DNA of 64,000 nucleotides from Halomonas sp. PR-M31 (lineage in GTDB: Bacteria > Pseudomonadota > Gammaproteobacteria > Pseudomonadales > Halomonadaceae). Each line of letters opens with the position of its first letter. Position 1 is the stretch's first letter. Positions 9,684 through 18,635 of the stretch are shown piece after piece. A program made the translations under genes and the position numbers. The notes beneath the pieces were generated by a model. That model was not told the DNA's origin and made no database searches. It saw nothing but the letters and a program-made list of their open reading frames with translations. Where the stretch lies: NCBI RefSeq assembly GCF_001039575.1, contig NZ_JIBT01000030.1, positions 20,806 through 84,805 on the forward strand, read 5' to 3'.

Positions 9684-10172
9684 ATGGCGGAAGAGAACAA
9701 CCAGGCCGCACAGGGCCAGGATCAGCAGCAGCTGCAGTTTGCGCTACAGCGCATCTACATCAAGGACATCTCGTTCGAATCACCGAATTCGCCCCAGGTG
9801 TTCCAGGAAGCCTTCAAACCCAAGGTCAGCGTTGATCTGGGCACTCACAGCACCCAGGTCTCGGAAGATCTCTATGAGGTGGTCGTCAAGGTGACCGCTC
9901 AGATCAATCATAGCGAGACAGGCAACACCTGCTTTCTGGCGGAGATCGAACAGGGTGGTTTGTTCCGCATCACCGGGCTTAAAGGCGATCAGCTGGATCA
10001 TACCCTGGGCGCCTTCTGCCCCAACGTGCTGTTCCCCTATGCCCGGGAGTGCATCGACAATCTGGTCAGCCGGGGCAGCTTCCCTCCATTGATGCTGGCG
10101 CCGGTGAATTTCGAAGCCATGTATGCCCAGAAGAAACAGCGCCAGACCGAAGGTAGCGATAGCACCCAGTAA
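9684..10172 (+). CDS. secB: Preprotein export chaperone SecB
   Basis: 162-residue cytoplasmic tetrameric chaperone that holds precursors unfolded and delivers them to SecA. The core is recognisable: LQRIYIKDISFESPNSP (about 20-36), a beta-sheet region around VKVTAQINH, the CPNVLFPYARE helix and RGSFPPLMLAPVNFEAMY near the end. The Q-rich N-terminus (residues 6-18) is low complexity. AGAGGACTACATC precedes the ATG. rsmE follows after 5 bp. Confidence 0.95.
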   Translation: MAEENNQAAQGQDQQQLQFALQRIYIKDISFESPNSPQVFQEAFKPKVSVDLGTHSTQVSEDLYEVVVKVTAQINHSETGNTCFLAEIEQGGLFRITGLKGDQLDHTLGAFCPNVLFPYARECIDNLVSRGSFPPLMLAPVNFEAMYAQKKQRQTEGSDSTQ

Positions 10173-10177
10173 CGGCA

Positions 10178-10903
10178 ATGGGCGATCCGCGAATCCATGT
10201 CGATGCGCTCCTCGAACCGGGCAGTGACGTACTTCTACCCGAAGGCGCGGCGCGGCATGTGGTAACGGTGCTGCGTCAGCGGGAAGGCGCTACGCTTGCG
10301 TTGTTCGACGGCCGTGGCCATGAGGCTACGGCCGTGCTCGTTGAGGTGAGTCGCAAGCGCGTCCTGGCACGGGTCGATAGCGTCTCGCCAGGTCGCAACG
10401 AGTCGCCACTTGCGGTGCATCTTGGCCAGGCGGTGTCCAAGGGCGATCGCATGGATTACGCCATCCAGAAGGCCGTCGAGCTGGGTGTTGCCGAGATTAC
10501 CCCGCTGCACACCAAGCATGGCGATGTGCGCTTGAAGGGCGAGCGCGAGGCGAAGAAGCACGCTCGTTGGCAGGGCGTGGCAATCAGCGCCTGTGAGCAG
10601 TGCGGGCGCGCCACCGTGCCCAAGATACATCCTCCTCGCCCCTTGGAAGATTGGCTGGCGGAGCGAGACGAGGTCCTGCGGCTGGTACTGCATCCGGCCG
10701 CAGAATCCCCCTGGCGCGAGACCGCCGATGTTCGCAAGGCGGCCTTGTTGATCGGCCCGGAAGGCGGACTTTCCAAAGAAGAAATCATCCGCGCTCAGCA
10801 TGCCGGCTTCACGGCGCTGACCCTCGGCCCCCGTATCCTGCGCACCGAAACCGCTCCGGTGGTCGCGTTGAGCCTGCTGCAGCACTACTTCGGCGATCTT
10901 TAA
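10178..10903 (+). CDS. rsmE: 16S rRNA m3U1498 methyltransferase RsmE
   Basis: 241-residue SPOUT methyltransferase that methylates U1498 of 16S rRNA. The N-terminal PUA-like part (1-70) includes HVVTVLRQREG. The C-terminal knot carries the SAM-binding LIGPEGGLSKEEI (about 190-202) and LGPRILRTETAPVVALSLLQ at the end. QAVSKGDRMDYAIQKAVELG is also typical. It is tightly spaced after secB and followed by gshB, the rsmE-gshB order common in Pseudomonas-like genomes. Confidence 0.94.
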   Translation: MGDPRIHVDALLEPGSDVLLPEGAARHVVTVLRQREGATLALFDGRGHEATAVLVEVSRKRVLARVDSVSPGRNESPLAVHLGQAVSKGDRMDYAIQKAVELGVAEITPLHTKHGDVRLKGEREAKKHARWQGVAISACEQCGRATVPKIHPPRPLEDWLAERDEVLRLVLHPAAESPWRETADVRKAALLIGPEGGLSKEEIIRAQHAGFTALTLGPRILRTETAPVVALSLLQHYFGDL

Positions 10904-10969
10904 CGTCTTGGTTTCGACCTCGGCGCTAGTTCATACTGGTACGCATCATTCCCCTTCAAAGAGTGAACA

Positions 10970-11926
10970 ATGAGTCAACGCGCCCTCAAGATCGGTGTGG
11001 TGATGGATCCCATCGACGCTATCACCTACAAGAAGGATACTTCCCTGGCCATGCTGTGGGCCGCTCAGGACCGCGGCTGGTCACTGCATTACATGGAGCA
11101 GCAGGATCTCTTCCTGGGCAACGGCCGAGCCATGGCGCAACTGCGGGATCTCGAGGTATTTCGCGATCCCGAGCACTGGTATCGGCTGGGAGAACCAAAA
11201 GCAACGCCGCTGACGGATCTTGATGTGATCCTGATGCGCAAGGACCCGCCGGTGGACGATCATTTCATCAACACGGTCTATCTACTTGGGTTTGCCGAGC
11301 GGGAAGGGGTGCTGATCGTCAACCCGACCCAGGCGCTGCTGGAATGCAACGAAAAACTTTTTGCCCAGCAGTTTCCCCAGTGCAGCGTGCCTTGCGTCGT
11401 GTCTCGCAGCGATCGTGTCCTGCGCGCTTTTCACGCCGAACACGGCGACGTGATCTTCAAGCCCCTGGATGGCATGGGCGGCAGCGGCATCTTCCAGATC
11501 GGTCCGGAGGGGCGCAATCTCGGTGCGGTGATCGAGCAGCTCAGCGAACGCGGCCAGCGCCAGATCATGGCCCAGCGCTACATTCCCGAAATCAAGGACG
11601 GCGATACCCGCATTCTCCTGATCGACGGCGAGCCGGTGCCCTACGGCCTGGCGCGAGTGCCCATGGCCGGCGAGACCCGAGGCAATCTGGCGGCCGGCGC
11701 TCAAGGCATCAGCCGTGAGCTGACCGAGCGGGACCATTGGCTGGTGGAACAGGTGCGGCCGACCTTGATTGCCAAGGGCTTGATGTTTGTCGGACTCGAC
11801 GTGATCGGCGACTACATTACCGAGATCAACGTCACCAGTCCGACCTGCGTGCGTGAGATCGACGATCAGCGCGGCACAGACATCGCCGGCCTGCTGATGG
11901 ACGCTATCCTGCGTCGCTTGGGGTGA
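10970..11926 (+). CDS. gshB: Glutathione synthetase
   Basis: 318-residue ATP-grasp ligase joining gamma-glutamylcysteine and glycine. The N-terminal substrate domain begins LKIGVVMDPIDAITYKKDTS. ATP-grasp motifs include FKPLDGMGGSGIFQI (glycine-rich loop, about 163-177) and the metal-binding EINVTSPTCVREID near the C-terminus. AAGAG precedes the ATG. The order rsmE-gshB-tonB-yqgE-ruvX is conserved in Pseudomonas and relatives. tonB starts 24 bp later. Confidence 0.95.
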   Translation: MSQRALKIGVVMDPIDAITYKKDTSLAMLWAAQDRGWSLHYMEQQDLFLGNGRAMAQLRDLEVFRDPEHWYRLGEPKATPLTDLDVILMRKDPPVDDHFINTVYLLGFAEREGVLIVNPTQALLECNEKLFAQQFPQCSVPCVVSRSDRVLRAFHAEHGDVIFKPLDGMGGSGIFQIGPEGRNLGAVIEQLSERGQRQIMAQRYIPEIKDGDTRILLIDGEPVPYGLARVPMAGETRGNLAAGAQGISRELTERDHWLVEQVRPTLIAKGLMFVGLDVIGDYITEINVTSPTCVREIDDQRGTDIAGLLMDAILRRLG

Positions 11927-11950
11927 GCGGGAGGATTCAAGAACACGGCC

Positions 11951-12842
11951 ATGGCGGTAACCATCGATCATTCGTCCAGAACCTCTGTCGGTCGACGTCA
12001 CCACACGCTGTTTGCCTGGAGTCTGGCGCTGCTGCTGCATGCCTTGTTCATCGGTGTATTGGGTCATTGGCAGTTAGCGCCGAAGCCTCCGATCCAGGCG
12101 CCAACGAGCCTTGATGTGACGCTTGTCACACAGTCCGCCGTCGAGTCCGGTGCGGCCAGGATGGTTACCGAGGCCGCGTCGACAATCCTAGAGACACCGG
12201 CCTCGCCCCCCGAGCCTGAGAAAGCGAACGCGCCAGCAGCCCCGGAAGCGCCTGCGCCAACGGATTCCGTTCTCGACCCCGCTTCTAAGCCTTTGCCTGA
12301 GAAGCCCCCGCCGCCGGAAGTGGCGCCGACGCCTGAACCCGCTCGAGAACCGGCGCCGCCCTCAAAGCCTGACCCCCAGCCGACAGCACCGAAGCCCCCG
12401 CCAACCCAGTCGGAGTCAGCGCCCAGCGGTCGAGCGCTCCTGGCCCAGGCCGGTGAAAGCGTGCGTCAGCAAGGCTTCACTGCATCCTCTTCTTCCTATG
12501 ATAGTGGCGACACACAGCATCAAAACGCCCGGCGGGCTGCGCAAACCCGCTATATCGATGCCTGGACGCGACGGGTCGAAACCTACGGCAATCGCCATTA
12601 TCCAGCGCAGGCGCCTGGATGGTCAACTGCGCATTCGCGTGGTAATCGGTCGTGATGGTCAGTTGCGCCAGGCAGAGGTGATACAATCCTCAGGACATTC
12701 CGAACTCGACCAGGCCGCAATGAAGGCGGTACAAGGCGCCGCCCCCTATCGCCCCTTCGACCGGGGGATGGGAGAACGCGACAGCTTGACCATCACGCGG
12801 ACCTGGCGCTTCGGGAAAGGCAATAGCTATGGCGTGCATTGA
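11951..12842 (+). CDS. tonB: TonB energy transducer, frameshifted
   Basis: Inner-membrane TonB protein that passes proton-motive energy to outer-membrane receptors. One N-terminal helix (about 20-40, LFAWSLALLLHALFIGVLGHW) leads into a long Pro/Glu/Ala-rich periplasmic linker (about 75-155) and a C-terminal TonB domain. The frame breaks at about 12609-12613. Adding one base in GCAGGCGCCTGG links YPAQA to RLDGQLRIRVVIGRDGQL and continues to QSSGHSELDQAAMKAV, GAAPYRPF and TRTWRFG, ending at 12842. The repaired length is about 296 residues. The gene sits in its conserved place between gshB and yqgE, so a sequence error is likelier than true loss. Confidence 0.88.
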
Positions 12843-12856
12843 CGCCAGGGAGGCAT

Positions 12857-13414
12857 ATGCAAAGCTTTCGCAATCATTTTCTACTGGCGATGCCGCATCT
12901 TGAAGACCCCCATTTTGCCGGCAGTCTGAGTTATCTGTGTGATCATGACGACAATGGCACCATAGGGGTCATCGTCAATCATCCCTTGGAGCTGACTCTC
13001 GACAACCTGCTCGAACAGCTCGAGCTCGATGCGTCTGAATGTCCGTTTCGTAATATGCCTGTGCACTATGGCGGCCCGACCCACAAGGATCGCGGCTTCA
13101 TTTTGCATCACGGCAGCAGTCAGCCCTGGGATTCTAGCCTGCAGGTGGCGGAAGACATCGCCCTGACCACCTCCATGGACATGCTCCAGGCCATTGCCGC
13201 AGGCAAGGGACCGGAGAAGTTCCTGGTCTGTCTGGGCTGCTGCGGCTGGGAAGCGGGCCAGCTCGAGAAGGAGCTTCTGGACAACACCTGGCTGACCGTC
13301 GAGGCCCAGCCCGGGGTGCTTTTCGATCTGCCCCCGGAGCAGCGTTTGAACGCCGCTGCCGGCATTCTCGGGGTCGATCTTATCCTAATGACCAGTCAGG
13401 CCGGCCATAGCTAA
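12857..13414 (+). CDS. YqgE/AlgH family protein (DUF179)
   Basis: 185 residues from ATG 12857, chosen over an in-frame TTG at 12839 because GGGAGG lies just upstream. Family features include FLLAMPHLEDPHFAGSLSYLC at the start, GTIGVIVNHPLE, YGGPTHKDRGFILH and CLGCCGWEAGQLEKEL. The biochemical function is not established; in Pseudomonas aeruginosa AlgH is linked to alginate regulation. The stop overlaps the ruvX start in TAATG, indicating translational coupling, as in the conserved yqgE-ruvX pair. Confidence 0.93.
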   Translation: MQSFRNHFLLAMPHLEDPHFAGSLSYLCDHDDNGTIGVIVNHPLELTLDNLLEQLELDASECPFRNMPVHYGGPTHKDRGFILHHGSSQPWDSSLQVAEDIALTTSMDMLQAIAAGKGPEKFLVCLGCCGWEAGQLEKELLDNTWLTVEAQPGVLFDLPPEQRLNAAAGILGVDLILMTSQAGHS

Positions 13415-13869
13415 TGGCCGCCGAAGGCAACCGCCAGATACTGGCCTTTGACTTTGGCACTCGGCGCATTGGGGTCGCGGTGGGGCACGAGTTCCTGGCC
13501 AGCGCCACGGCTCTTGACCCGCTGCCGGCGCGAGACGGTATTCCGGACTGGAACATTGTTTCGAAACTGATCGAGGAATGGGGGCCGGATCTGTTCGTCG
13601 TCGGACTGCCGCTGAACATGGATGGTAGCGAATCCGAAATGAGTATCCGGGCACGCAAGTTCGGCAAGCGGCTTTATGGGCGCTTCGGCAAGCCCTGTGA
13701 GATGGTCGACGAGCGGGGCTCCACGCGGGAAGCCAAATCGATCGCTCGAGAAGCAGGGCACCGTGGCAATTACCGCGAAGAGAGTGTCGATGGACTGGCC
13801 GCCCAGCTGATTCTCGAAGGCTGGTTCGCACACCGGGAGGGGCTGCCGGGCCGCGAATCCTATCGGTAA
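13414..13869 (+). CDS. ruvX: Holliday junction resolvase-like RuvX/YqgF
   Basis: 151-residue RNase H-fold protein with the catalytic Asp in LAFDFGTRRIGVAVG (residues 9-23), VVGLPLNMDGSESEM in the centre, and DERGSTREAKSIAREAGH and SVDGLAAQLILE toward the C-terminus. Family members are nucleases implicated in processing the 5' end of pre-16S rRNA and in resolving DNA junctions. The ATG shares its A with the yqgE stop. pyrR follows 23 bp downstream. Confidence 0.94.
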   Translation: MAAEGNRQILAFDFGTRRIGVAVGHEFLASATALDPLPARDGIPDWNIVSKLIEEWGPDLFVVGLPLNMDGSESEMSIRARKFGKRLYGRFGKPCEMVDERGSTREAKSIAREAGHRGNYREESVDGLAAQLILEGWFAHREGLPGRESYR

Positions 13870-13892
13870 TATTTTGTACAAGGACTACGCAG

Positions 13893-14413
13893 ATGTCACT
13901 TCCCGACATTCCACCGCTGCTCGATGCCATGATCGCCGATCTCGAGACGATCATCGATGAGCATGATCTGGATCGTCAGCGCCTTGCCATGGTGGGCATT
14001 CATACCGGCGGTGCCTGGATCGCCGATGCCCTACATCAACGCCTGGCTCTGCCCACGCCGCTGGGTACACTGGATATCGGTTTCTGGCGGGATGACTTCA
14101 GCCATCAGGGCTTGCCGGACGCCATTCGCGCAAGTCACCTGCCTTTCGACGTGGATGAGCGGGATCTGGTGCTGGTGGACGACGTGGTGATGTCCGGACG
14201 CACCATTCGCGCCGCCCTCAATGAGCTGTTCGACTACGGGCGCCGTGCCGGGTACTGTTGGCCGCGCTGGTTTCTCTGCCCAGACGCGAGCTACCGATAC
14301 AGCCGGATGTGTGCGGCGCGCGTCTCGATCTGCCCGCCGGCGAGCGGGTCAAGCTTTCCGGCCCGGAACCGCTTTCTCTCTCATTGGTAACGCATACTCG
14401 GGAGACCCCGTGA
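13893..14413 (+). CDS. pyrR: PyrR bifunctional regulator / uracil phosphoribosyltransferase, frameshifted
   Basis: PyrR senses uridine nucleotides and has uracil phosphoribosyltransferase activity. The PRPP-binding loop [17 protein letters not shown] is intact at about 92-108. The frame is lost near 14247-14252. One extra base in GTGCCGGGTACTG gives [20 protein letters not shown] and continues to the proper end [10 protein letters not shown], with TGA at 14411-14413 overlapping the GTG start of pyrB. As read, the tail is a garbled 50 residues. Position between ruvX and pyrB matches pseudomonads, where PyrR acts on the pyrB region. The deletion is probably an error. Confidence 0.88.
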
Positions 14414-15414
14414 TCGATTCTGCTTCCTCTGCCGCTGCCCGGGTGCAGCTCACAAGCGATGGCCGCCTGCGTCATTTCATCGACATCGAGGGGCTATCCC
14501 GGGAGCTGCTCACGGAGATCCTCGACACTGCGGACAGCTTTCGGGGCGTGCAGGACGCCCAGGTCAAGAAAGTCCCCCTGCTGCGTGGGCGCACCGTGGC
14601 CAATCTGTTCTTCGAGAACTCCACCCGCACCCGGGCAACCTTCGAGCTTGCCGCCAAACGCCTCTCCGCAGACGTGCTCAATCTGGATATCAAGACCTCC
14701 TCTACCGCCAAGGGCGAGACCCTGCTCGATACCCTGAACAATCTCGAGGCCATGCAGGCGGATGCCTTCGTGGTGCGTCATCCGGATTCCGGCGCCGCTC
14801 ATTTCATTGCCAGCCAGGTGACGCCGAATGTGGCGATCATCAACGCCGGCGACGGTCGCCACGCCCACCCGACCCAGGCAATGCTCGATATGCTGACCAT
14901 TCGCCGACACAAAGGCGCCTTCGAGCATCTCAAGGTCGCAATCATCGGCGATATTCTGCACTCTCGGGTGGCTCGCTCCCAGGTGCTGGCCCTCAATACC
15001 CTGGGCGCAGCGGAGATTCGCGTCGTTGCGCCGCGGACCCTTTTGCCGGTAGACGTGGAGGACTGGCGCTGTCGGGTATTTACGCAGCTGGAGCAAGGCT
15101 TGCAGGATGCTGACGTGGTGATCGCCCTGCGCCTGCAGAAAGAGCGCATGGATGGCGCGTTGCTGCCCTCTGAAAACGAGTTTTATCGCCACTATGGTCT
15201 GACTCAGGAAAGCCTGGCCTGGGCGCATCCCGAGGCCATCGTCATGCATCCGGGGCCGATCAATCGCGGCGTCGAGATCGAATCCGCCGTGGCCGACGGG
15301 CCTCGCGCAGTGATTCTCGATCAGGTCACCAACGGCATTGCGGTGCGCATGGCGGTGCTGTCCATGGCGGTCAGCGGGCAGACTCGGAGTCGCGCCCGCC
15401 AGCGAGCGTCCTGA
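14410..15414 (+). CDS. pyrB: Aspartate carbamoyltransferase catalytic subunit
   Basis: Second step of pyrimidine synthesis: carbamoyl phosphate plus aspartate to carbamoyl aspartate. The frame is open far upstream, but GTG 14410 overlaps the pyrR stop (GTGA) and gives 334 residues, the length of Pseudomonas PyrB. Carbamoyl-phosphate loop [19 protein letters not shown] is at about 66-84. [11 protein letters not shown] and [12 protein letters not shown] are also present. In pseudomonads the inactive pyrC' is adjacent and forms a dodecamer with PyrB. Here pyrC' lies 5.5 kb away at 20964, on the same strand. Confidence 0.95.
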   Translation: MIDSASSAAARVQLTSDGRLRHFIDIEGLSRELLTEILDTADSFRGVQDAQVKKVPLLRGRTVANLFFENSTRTRATFELAAKRLSADVLNLDIKTSSTAKGETLLDTLNNLEAMQADAFVVRHPDSGAAHFIASQVTPNVAIINAGDGRHAHPTQAMLDMLTIRRHKGAFEHLKVAIIGDILHSRVARSQVLALNTLGAAEIRVVAPRTLLPVDVEDWRCRVFTQLEQGLQDADVVIALRLQKERMDGALLPSENEFYRHYGLTQESLAWAHPEAIVMHPGPINRGVEIESAVADGPRAVILDQVTNGIAVRMAVLSMAVSGQTRSRARQRAS

Positions 15415-15518
15415 TGCCTTGTTCATGCCGATGAACATCGACTATCTTCATGGATGAACGAAGTCGGCGATGAAAAACGACGCCGCATCAAATTCAGTGC
15501 ACCACAGGAGTGACGCAC

Positions 15519-16373
15519 ATGGCAGACGAACATTTCCCCCCGCAGGAGCAGGACAAGCAGCCCGGTGACGAGCATGCCATGCGCCCGGAGCCTAAGTTCA
15601 TTCGAGACAGCTATCGCGGCGCCGACAAGCTCAAGGACAAGGTCGCCATCATCACTGGCGGTGACAGCGGCATCGGCCGCGCCGTGGCCCTGCACTTTGC
15701 CCGGGAAGGCGCCGACTGCGTGCTGGCCTATCTTGACGAGGATCGCGACGCCGAGGACACCCGCGCCCTGGTCGAGGCGGAAGGCCGGCGCTGTCTCATT
15801 TTGAAAGGCGACGTGGGCGATTCGACCTTCTGCCGCGAGATCGTCGACAAGACCCTGGAAGAATTCGGCAAGCTCAACATCCTGGTCAACAACGCCGCCG
15901 AGCAGTACGACTGGGAAGATGTCACTCAGATCCCCGAGGAACAGTGGCATCGCACTTTCGCCACCAACATCCACAGCCATTTCTACATGGCCAAGGCAGC
16001 CCTGCCGCACATGGAAGAAGGCGACACCATCATCGCCACCTCCTCGATCAATGCCTTCAAGGGCAACAACACCCTGATCGACTACAGTACAACCAAGGGC
16101 GCCATTCAGGCCTTCATGCGCTCCCTGGCGGTCTCGTTGGTGGACAAGGGTATTCGCGTCAACGCCGTGGCCCCAGGGCCGGTATGGACGCCATTGATCC
16201 CGGCAAGCTTCGACGAGGAGAAGGTCGAATCCTTCGGTGGCCAGGTGCCCATGAACCGCGCCGGCCAACCCAGCGAGATGGGCCCGGCCTACGTGTATCT
16301 GGCCTGCGAGGAATCCTCCTACATGACCGGCCAGACGCTGCATCTCAATGGCGGGGTGGTGCTCAATACATAG
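15519..16373 (+). CDS. SDR-family oxidoreductase (YghA-like)
   Basis: 284-residue short-chain dehydrogenase. I chose ATG 15519 because AGGAG lies at 15506-15510. An acidic, proline-containing N-terminal extension of about 40 residues precedes the Rossmann fold. The cofactor motif IITGGDSGIGRAVALHFARE, the structural NNAAE, catalytic Ser in TSSINAF, and Tyr and Lys in YSTTKGAIQAF are all present. The long N-terminus and C-terminal YMTGQTLHLNGGVV are typical of YghA-like enzymes, often annotated as glucose/ribitol dehydrogenase-like; the substrate is unknown. It opens the accessory stretch between pyrB and pyrC'. Its 3' end overlaps the convergent GNAT gene by 11 bp. Confidence 0.88.
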   Translation: MADEHFPPQEQDKQPGDEHAMRPEPKFIRDSYRGADKLKDKVAIITGGDSGIGRAVALHFAREGADCVLAYLDEDRDAEDTRALVEAEGRRCLILKGDVGDSTFCREIVDKTLEEFGKLNILVNNAAEQYDWEDVTQIPEEQWHRTFATNIHSHFYMAKAALPHMEEGDTIIATSSINAFKGNNTLIDYSTTKGAIQAFMRSLAVSLVDKGIRVNAVAPGPVWTPLIPASFDEEKVESFGGQVPMNRAGQPSEMGPAYVYLACEESSYMTGQTLHLNGGVVLNT

Positions 16374-16992
16374 TCCTCTCGGTCATGCAGGGCTGCCTGT
16401 CGCGCAGCATGAACCAGTTGCGGGCACCCAGCACTTGCTGGGTGCCAACCACGGTAAAGCCGAAACGACGATACAGCCGCACGTTGTCCAGCATGTCGGT
16501 TTCCAGGTAGGCCAGGGCATCGTCTTCATCGACATAGCAACAGAATGCTTCAACCAGGCTGCTTCCGATTCCTTGCCCTTGGTGGCATGGATGAACTACC
16601 AGCGGCCCTAGATGCCAGTGGGGCTGCTGGTAATCCCATCTCGCCCAGACGCGCGTCCAGCGCAGGATGCGCCAAGCGCCTTGCAGCCCCGCACCGCGCA
16701 GAATTGGCGGTGCCAGTTCGAGCTTGTTGCTGAACGTTGTCTGGCATTTTCCCGGTGGCGCAAAGCCGCATAGACCGAGAAGTTCGTTCTCTTGCCAAAC
16801 GCCTAGAAGTGCCTTTTTTCTTGCTTGATGACGCAGAAAGGGCGTGAACATACGGTGCAGCGCCTGTTCACGCTTTTTGGCGTTTTCACCGAACACCTGA
16901 ACATGCAGTGGATTATCGCGCATTCCCAAAGCGAGTAACTTAGCGCCGAGAGCTGCTTCCTCGACACCCAGCAATGAAATGTGATTGCTCAT
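16363..16992 (-). CDS. GNAT family N-acetyltransferase
   Basis: 209 residues from ATG 16992, chosen because AAGGTG lies just upstream. The acetyl-CoA loop LGPLVVHPCHQGQGIGSSLV (about 145-164) has the Q/R-x-x-G-x-G/A pattern. The C-terminal ALAYLETDMLDNVRLYRRFGF is the usual final strand and helix. The substrate is unknown. The middle contains HWHLGPLVVHP and several Trp residues. It is one of three GNAT genes within 2.3 kb. Its start lies beside the remnant of a MocR-like regulator, so it may once have been regulated together with that gene. Confidence 0.85.
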   Translation of the reverse strand: MSNHISLLGVEEAALGAKLLALGMRDNPLHVQVFGENAKKREQALHRMFTPFLRHQARKKALLGVWQENELLGLCGFAPPGKCQTTFSNKLELAPPILRGAGLQGAWRILRWTRVWARWDYQQPHWHLGPLVVHPCHQGQGIGSSLVEAFCCYVDEDDALAYLETDMLDNVRLYRRFGFTVVGTQQVLGARNWFMLRDRQPCMTERTMY

Positions 16993-16994
16993 TC

Positions 16995-17375
16995 GAATCA
17001 CCTTCGAGCCGAGATAGCGCTGACAACGCCTGCTGAGCGCCGTTTACGATCAATACCATTTGACCGAACATGACAGCCTTACGCAATTGAAGACGGCCTC
17101 TCGTAATGCGCGAACACCTCCCTCGTCTTGGTAGTTGAGCCAAGCGTCCAGTGTTTTACGAAGATGACGCTGTATCAGCGGATGCCAGAGCGCATGGGGA
17201 AATAGATCGAGCGCCGGCACGCCGGGGTAAACGACCGCACTGCATCCAGTGCCGCAAGCTCGCCAAGTTGTGTTACCACTGAGATGCCTGGGATCTTGCG
17301 AAGGATCAGGTCAATGGCATCGAGTCGTTGGCAATAATCGATGTACGATCGACTGAAAAGTATCGTGCCGGGCAT
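16995..17375 (-). pseudogene. Degraded MocR-type (GntR/aminotransferase-like) regulator remnant
   Basis: No intact gene fills the gap between two GNAT genes. On the minus strand one frame reads VYPGVPALDLFPHALWHPLI (about 17240-17180) and goes on to RTLDAWLNYQDEGG-like KTLDAWLNYQDEGGVRALRE. A second frame reads VLIVNGAQQALSAL (about 17070-17030). Together they match the linker and early aminotransferase-like part of MocR/PdxR regulators. No DNA-binding domain and no PLP-lysine region remain. The 5' part (17375-17230, LILRKIPGISVVTQLGELA) is not MocR-like; it faintly recalls the IS110 transposase end, but weakly. Frames are broken at least twice. Confidence 0.5.
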
Positions 17376-17433
17376 ATTTCAGGGGTCTGGAATTTACCGT
17401 GCCTTGGTACGGGCGTAAAGGATAGCTCAACAT

Positions 17434-18138
17434 ATGAACGCCAACAGAGATTGGCCAATCGGTGAGGCCGTACCCGATTGGCATGGTGCAAAACTACCGG
17501 CGCGGGTTGTGCTGCAAGGCCGTTTCTGCCGAATCGAGCCTTTATCGGCGGAGCATCACGGCGATGCGCTATGGGGGGCCATGAATCTGCCGGGTGCTGA
17601 GCATAACTGGACCTATCTACCCTATGGTCCTTTCGCCGAGACAGCGTCCTACCGCGCTTGGTTAACAAACATGGCCGAATCGGAGGATCCTTTCTTCTTT
17701 GCCATTGTCGATGCACATACCCAGGACGCCGCTGGAGTGGCGAGCTTTCTGCGCATAGCACCTGGGCATGGCACCATCGAGGTAGGGCACATCAATTTAT
17801 CACCGCGGCTCCAGCGCCGTCCGGCGGCCACCGAGGCGATGTTTCTGATGATGCGCGATGCTTTTGCGCGGGGCTATCGACGCTACGAGTGGAAGTGCGA
17901 TGCGCTCAACGAGCCGTCGCTTCGGGCAGCGGCGCGACTAGGTTTCACCTTCGAAGGGGTGTTTCGTCAAGCTGCGGTGATCAAAGGTCATAATCGCGAT
18001 ACGGCTTGGTTCTCGGTCATCGACAAGGAATGGCCGGCGCTCAAGAAGGCCTTTTTAACCTGGCTGGCGCCGAACAATTTTGATGCCGAGGGAAAACAGC
18101 GTCAGTCGCTGACGTCGCTGACAATCGCGTTAAAGTAA
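17434..18138 (+). CDS. RimJ/RimL-like GNAT acetyltransferase
   Basis: 234 residues resembling the RimJ/RimL branch of GNAT enzymes. The N-terminus carries DWHGAKLPARVVLQGRFCRI and PLSAEHHGDALW. The acetyl-CoA region is HINLSPRLQRRPAATEAMFL (about 115-134). YEWKCDALNEPSLRAAARLG and FEGVFRQAAVIKGHNRDTAW (about 149-190) are strongly typical of this subgroup. The substrate is unknown. It starts 58 bp beyond the degraded regulator remnant, on the opposite strand. A second plus-strand GNAT gene follows after 30 bp, so the two may be co-transcribed. Confidence 0.86.
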   Translation: MNANRDWPIGEAVPDWHGAKLPARVVLQGRFCRIEPLSAEHHGDALWGAMNLPGAEHNWTYLPYGPFAETASYRAWLTNMAESEDPFFFAIVDAHTQDAAGVASFLRIAPGHGTIEVGHINLSPRLQRRPAATEAMFLMMRDAFARGYRRYEWKCDALNEPSLRAAARLGFTFEGVFRQAAVIKGHNRDTAWFSVIDKEWPALKKAFLTWLAPNNFDAEGKQRQSLTSLTIALK

Positions 18139-18168
18139 CGCTACTTTTCTCCTTTTAAGAGCTTTTGT

Positions 18169-18624
18169 ATGCATATCCGACAGGCAGTAGCGGAAGATCT
18201 CAATGCGGTGCTCCCACTTCTTGAAGGCTATCGCGAATTCTACAAGCAGCCCCCCGACTCCCAGCGGGCGCGGGACTTCCTGCAGGCGCGCTTAGAGCGC
18301 AGCGATTCGGTGATTCTGCTGGCCGTTGATGAGCAGGGTCGGCCGTTGGGATTCACTCAGCTGTTTCCAACGCTCAACACGGTGCGCCTGGGAACGCGCT
18401 GGATCCTCAATGATCTATTCGTCATCGAGAAAGCACGTCGGGACGGGGTTGGCAGGACCTTGCTCAAGGCCGCTCGCGCTCATTGTGAGGCGAACGGCGT
18501 TGATGAGATGCGTCTTGCTACCCAAGTCGAGAATCACGCCGCTAAGGCGCTTTACGAGTCTTTGGGCTGGCAGAAGATCACCGCGTTCGAGCACTATTCA
18601 CTGCCGCTGAACCAAGACAAGTAG
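18169..18624 (+). CDS. GNAT family N-acetyltransferase
   Basis: 151-residue single-domain GNAT enzyme, starting MHIRQAVAEDLNAVLPLLEG. Core elements are LGFTQLFPTLNTVRLGTRWI (strand region, about 60-79), LNDLFVIEKARRDGVGRTLL (acetyl-CoA loop, about 81-100) and ATQVENHAAKALYESLGWQK (C-terminal helix, about 121-140). The substrate is unknown. It ends 11 bp from the convergent binding-protein gene. Confidence 0.87.
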   Translation: MHIRQAVAEDLNAVLPLLEGYREFYKQPPDSQRARDFLQARLERSDSVILLAVDEQGRPLGFTQLFPTLNTVRLGTRWILNDLFVIEKARRDGVGRTLLKAARAHCEANGVDEMRLATQVENHAAKALYESLGWQKITAFEHYSLPLNQDK

Positions 18625-18635
18625 GCGAGCAGCTT

